A program made the translations under genes and the position numbers. The notes beneath the pieces were generated by a model, which saw only the letters and a list, made by a program, of their open reading frames with translations, was not told the origin of the DNA and searched no databases. From Branchiostoma floridae (lineage: Eukaryota; Chordata; Leptocardii; Amphioxiformes; Branchiostomatidae), in NCBI RefSeq assembly GCF_000003815.2, contig NC_049980.1, positions 23,077,249 through 23,141,248 of the forward strand: 64,000 bases of DNA, read 5' to 3'. Shown here in pieces: positions 60,701-64,000 of this stretch (its first letter is position 1; each line of letters begins with the position of its first letter).

Positions 60701-63499
60701 AAATCAACAAGTTTGTGCTGTAATTCACAAGCTCAGACAGAGAAGTATTAAAAGACTAAAGTAATGATAGCCTGTAGAAAAAGACAGTATCAAAATCTGT
60801 GCCATCATAATTTTTGTCTCCACTGTTGCCAGATGCTAAATTGTATACACGTATCTCTCGTTAAATTCCTTACACAAAGAAACTACAATGTTAATCAAGG
60901 AGCCCAAACTATGGGTAACAAAGGGAACAAAGAAAACATTGAGATTCCCTCACACACAGTGCAGGACATTCCCTACCTTGAGGAAGGCCCATGCTATCCT
61001 GTGCCAGCCGCCCTGCTGCCCCTCAGCCCTGTAGTTGTTACTGGCTACACTCATGCTCACAAAGTCCAACACCTCAAACAGTACAACTGCTCTTGGGTCT
61101 TCCATCTGGAATGGCAAAATATTTACATGTAATATTTGGTCATTTCTGTTCTTATTCACAAAACCACAAACACATAAATGTATAATGATACAGCCCTTTA
61201 GAACAAAGGCCACCACTTTTTCAACTTTGTGAACAGATTAGGCCTTTTGGTATAAATGCCACTTTTAAAGACAAACCTGGGTAAAAAGGTTGAAGTTCTC
61301 ATTGAAGATAAGAAGTTCTTCCCAGGCTGGCAACATGGACTTCTTCTTCTTAAAGTCAAATGGCTGAGTCATGATGGGGAGGATAAACTCCACTTCTCTT
61401 CGCTGGGTCTCATAGAAAGATGTTACTGGCCGATTTCTGTGGAAATATAAACAAGTACATTATGACCTGATGTCATATCATCTTCTGATGACTTACTAAA
61501 AATTTTACTTCAGTTTACTTTTGTCTACAAGGGCCCAACATACACAATGACACTCACTTGTCCAACTTCCTGACATAGTTTCCAGTGTCCATGTCACAGA
61601 TGTGGACCCTGACCAGCGGATGGAGGATGAAGAGGTCAGTCTTGAGAGGGTCAGACTTGTGAACAGTGATGCCCAAGACTTTCCCCTCATCTTCTAACTG
61701 CTTCCTGGGACTATCAACAATCTCGTCCTCCGTTGACTCAGCTGGAAATGGAAACAGATAAAAATGCACTTAAAATGTCACTAGTCCCATACACATTCAA
61801 ACATCTGTGTTGGTTTTCATGCAGTACTAGTCTACTCTATGATGCAGAAATCATGCAGCTACCAAAGGAATAACTGGTGTGCATATGAACTATGGTGATA
61901 ACTACAGTTGGGGCATGTTTGCCTTCAAGAATGTACAACCTTTACAGTTATACACAAAGCACTGTCTTTTGCATGAAAAACATTGCCTGTACCTTTTCTT
62001 CTCCTGGTCTTCTTCCCCTTCCCCTTGCCCTTCTTGCGAGGACTGCCCTCCCCCTCAGACTGCTCATCCTCCTGCCGTGTCTCCAGCGCCTGCTCGTACT
62101 GGTCCAGCATCTCCTCACTGTTTGCTTTAGTCATGTCAGAATGGGAGGCAGACGGTGGCCGCTTTTTCTTTGTCTTCTTCTTGGAAGGGGCTAGTTCCTC
62201 TATTGTCATTGGCTCATCTCTGTTGAGAACAAAGTAGTTTGCTTCAGTAAAAATAATGATTTTGATGTTTGTTTTTCTATGTGTACATTGATACTGGGTT
62301 CAACTTGAATCCATAATACATAACTGAGAGAACAAAAAAAATCCTGTTGCTCAAATAATTAGCAGTAAAATTCTCTCCTACCCCTGATCCGTGTCCTCTG
62401 TTGTCAGTCTGCTCTTCTTTTTTTTCTTCTTCTTGCCAGGCGACCTCTCCCCCTCATCTAAGGTGTCTGTACTCCTGCTGACAGACTCCTCCTGTCTTCT
62501 CCTGTTCTTGTTGTTCCGAGGACTGTCGTATGAATTGTTCTCCATACTCCTGTTTAAATCATCTGCACTGTCTTTTCTCAGATCAGCACCTTCTCTGAGG
62601 GCATCCAGCTGGGAGTTCAAAAAAAAGATGTTGCAACAATGTACAATTAAAAAATAGGAGTCATATTAGTTTGCTTGTTTGATTCTAGATCCTCAGTGAA
62701 CATACAAATATTTGACTATATCCTGCTTCTCAAACCATGTCATCATCATTATAATGACAAGCTAGTTGCTGTTATATCCATGTCTCTCTAATCCTCCATA
62801 AATACAGGTGAATAAATTGATTAGTCAAATAAAAAAATAAGCCGTACAAAATGTATTTGGAATCTCACCACTGTTTCTGCTGAGGGCTTCTTCTTTCCTT
62901 TCTTCTTTTTCTTCCCTCCCTCTTCGGTCCTGTGTGTCGAGAACATTATTAGTATATAGCTCTTGGTGGCAAATGTGCCGATGTTGGCACAATGGTGCAC
63001 CAAATCTGTGTTTTCTGGCACACTTTTGACAGATTACCCAAAGAGTATTAGTGAGCATCACTCCACTGCCATGGTAGGCATACCAGGTACAGTGCCTTTC
63101 TCAAGTCAAGAGCACAATTTCGGGGCGCATGGCCAATATTGAACCCTAGAAAATCTATTGGTTCTGAGACTTATGACAGTTATACCCCACCGGCACCAAG
63201 AATATTATAATTACTCACAGTCAAAGGTACTACATACATGAACTTGAGAATTACAGCCTGGCCTCAAATACCCTGCAGCAGAGCTGCTTTCACAGCACTG
63301 TTATTTTGTACCATATTTAGATTACATACAACAAGTATATGTCCATCAAAATCTCCCACCATAGCTTAGCTAAAGGTTTATCCAGAGGTGGCCGTATGAT
63401 AAAAATACAAAAATCCCTACTTTGCCTCCTCCATGGCAGCCTCCAGCAGCTGGTTCAGCTTGGCTTTAGTCTTGGGACGGAGGTCATTGACCCGAGAAC
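51798..63499 (-). CDS. AHI1: Jouberin (AHI1), WD40 and SH3 protein; 5' end outside the window
   Basis: Exons in coding order: 63499-63421, 62929-62869, 62608-62382, 62219-61993, 61741-61558, 61436-61277, 61105-60977, 60696-60472, 60232-60162, 59752-59621, 59387-59333, 58953-58838, [missing WD40 exons, gap], 57986-57933 (tentative), 57366-57233, 56718-56578, 55851-55640, 55499-55398, 54691-54575, 53180-53112, 52860-52698, 52477-52407, 52281-52196, 51948-51798. Phases agree at every junction outside the break. The N-terminal part is Lys/Glu-rich ([18 protein letters not shown]). Next comes the conserved AHI1 block ([34 protein letters not shown]), then WD40 repeats ([54 protein letters not shown]), a Ser/Pro-rich linker and an SH3 domain ([17 protein letters not shown]...NWWFGEL...GFFPSNYI). 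AHI1 acts at the ciliary transition zone and is mutated in Joubert syndrome. Confidence 0.93.
56092..56545. other. Assembly gap (454 N) in an AHI1 intron
   Basis: A run of N. The exons on either side (ending 56578 and starting 55851) join in phase, G plus TT giving Val, so no AHI1 exon needs to be hidden here. Confidence 0.97.
58010..58680. repeat. Imperfect repeats of about 300 bp beside the gap
   Basis: atttcagcaccaagg(g/a)caaa occurs at about 58258 and 58566. Blocks with aggacag, accatgg/acatgg and gaagc(c/t)atc(t/c)actatct recur near 58060, 58328 and 58652. A tandem or nested repeat next to the N run plausibly caused the assembly break. The + strand frame at 58342-58539 reads through one copy and is not a recognised protein. 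Confidence 0.55.
58693..58792. other. Assembly gap (exactly 100 N) in AHI1
   Basis: Exactly 100 N, the usual placeholder for a gap of unknown size. WD40 coding sequence expected after SSDGTAR (exon ending 58838) is not found before the next recognised WD40 exon, so exons have probably been lost here. Confidence 0.95.
59704..60012 (-). repeat. 77-bp tandem repeat duplicating an AHI1 exon start and acceptor (four units)
   Basis: cacctg at the start of the unit recurs at 59704, 59781, 59858 and 59935, an exact 77-base period. The first unit contains the first 49 bases of the AHI1 exon 59752-59621 plus its 3' splice site. The other three units repeat that exon start and acceptor (TTGTTACAG on the minus strand) inside the upstream intron. 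Copies 2 and 3 are nearly identical; copy 4 is more diverged. Confidence 0.9.
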
Positions 63500-64000
63500 C
63501 TGGAACTGACATAGTAAACAAGCTCTGTCTGACTCCATAAGCAACTAGATGTCAACGCATTTAAAACTCACATGAAGCATGTCAGAGTCTATATAGTATA
63601 CAAAATGATTAGGTATTCCCTGATAATGTGTTGCTAAATTTGAAAAAGAAAAATGTATAAAGCTCACAAACTTTAATTATGTTCCCATTGAGTTTTGAGA
63701 GTTGTACTTTTCAAAATCATTATTCAATCAAAACTTTTTAATGACATGTTTTGAATGAAGATCTGACAACAGCATGTCTCACTCTTATTCGAGAAACTTT
63801 ACTCTGGAGGCTTTTCATTAAAATCATAGTAATCATAATTTGAATCCTACTATGTTGGTGGGTAATTGGATTACAGCAGCAGCATGTTGGTGTGTTTACC
63901 GACATGCACAATAATCCAACATGCCAACGGTGTCATTACATGAAATGCAGGTATTTGAGTAGCCGGGGCGACTCTGTAGAAAACGTATTTACTTGTAATA
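63500..64000. other. AHI1 intron or upstream region
   Basis: No exon recognised. The exon at 63499-63421 starts with two bases completing a split codon, so at least one more coding exon lies beyond the window on this strand. Confidence 0.5.

Overview
This is animal nuclear DNA, most probably from a lancelet (Branchiostoma) or a close invertebrate deuterostome. Conserved animal genes are split into many short exons with GT-AG introns and separated by repeat-rich DNA. Two N runs (56092-56545 and 58693-58792) show that it is a draft assembly. The species is inferred from gene content, compact introns and repeat types; no marker gene settles it.

Layout. 1-814 is a palindromic repeat element. 2694-8289 (+) is a 15-exon SVOPL-type major facilitator transporter. 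9302-12782 (-) is PPP2R3C, complete at 453 residues like its human counterpart. It converges on the transporter and shares a short divergent promoter with 13324-18096 (+), FBXL18, an F-box/leucine-rich-repeat ubiquitin ligase subunit. 19787-25598 (-) encodes a secreted or membrane-anchored protein with five Ig domains and an unrecognised six-cysteine tail. 25.6-40.7 kb is mostly non-coding: a 163-bp satellite array, a 5'-truncated LINE with an open reverse transcriptase frame, a composite array built on a TTACG motif, and a tRNA-like patch that overlaps a possible signal-peptide exon.

40760-49934 (-) is the most striking feature: an apparently intact 9.2-kb tyrosine-recombinase retrotransposon. 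It has split direct repeats in the order A1 - genes - B1 A2 B2 (A identical over 75 bp, B over 63 bp). It carries a spliced gag with a CCHC knuckle, an RT/RNase H/methyltransferase-like ORF, and a tyrosine recombinase ORF with an ALOG-type DNA-binding domain and a CxxC..CxxC ribbon. The A2/B1 junction holds a perfect 10-bp inverted repeat around an 8-bp spacer, the expected form of a recombinase site. The gag intron contains about ten GC-rich hairpins in tandem.

51798-63499 (-) is AHI1 (jouberin), a ciliary transition-zone WD40/SH3 protein. Its 3' end is complete; its 5' end runs off the window and some WD40 exons are missing around the 100-N gap.

The host genes do not form one pathway. They are ordinary cellular genes (transport, PP2A targeting, ubiquitylation, adhesion or recognition, cilium) in a repeat-rich neighbourhood. 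Exon coordinates were worked out by hand from reading frame, splice dinucleotides and intron phase, and each model was checked for phase consistency except where stated.
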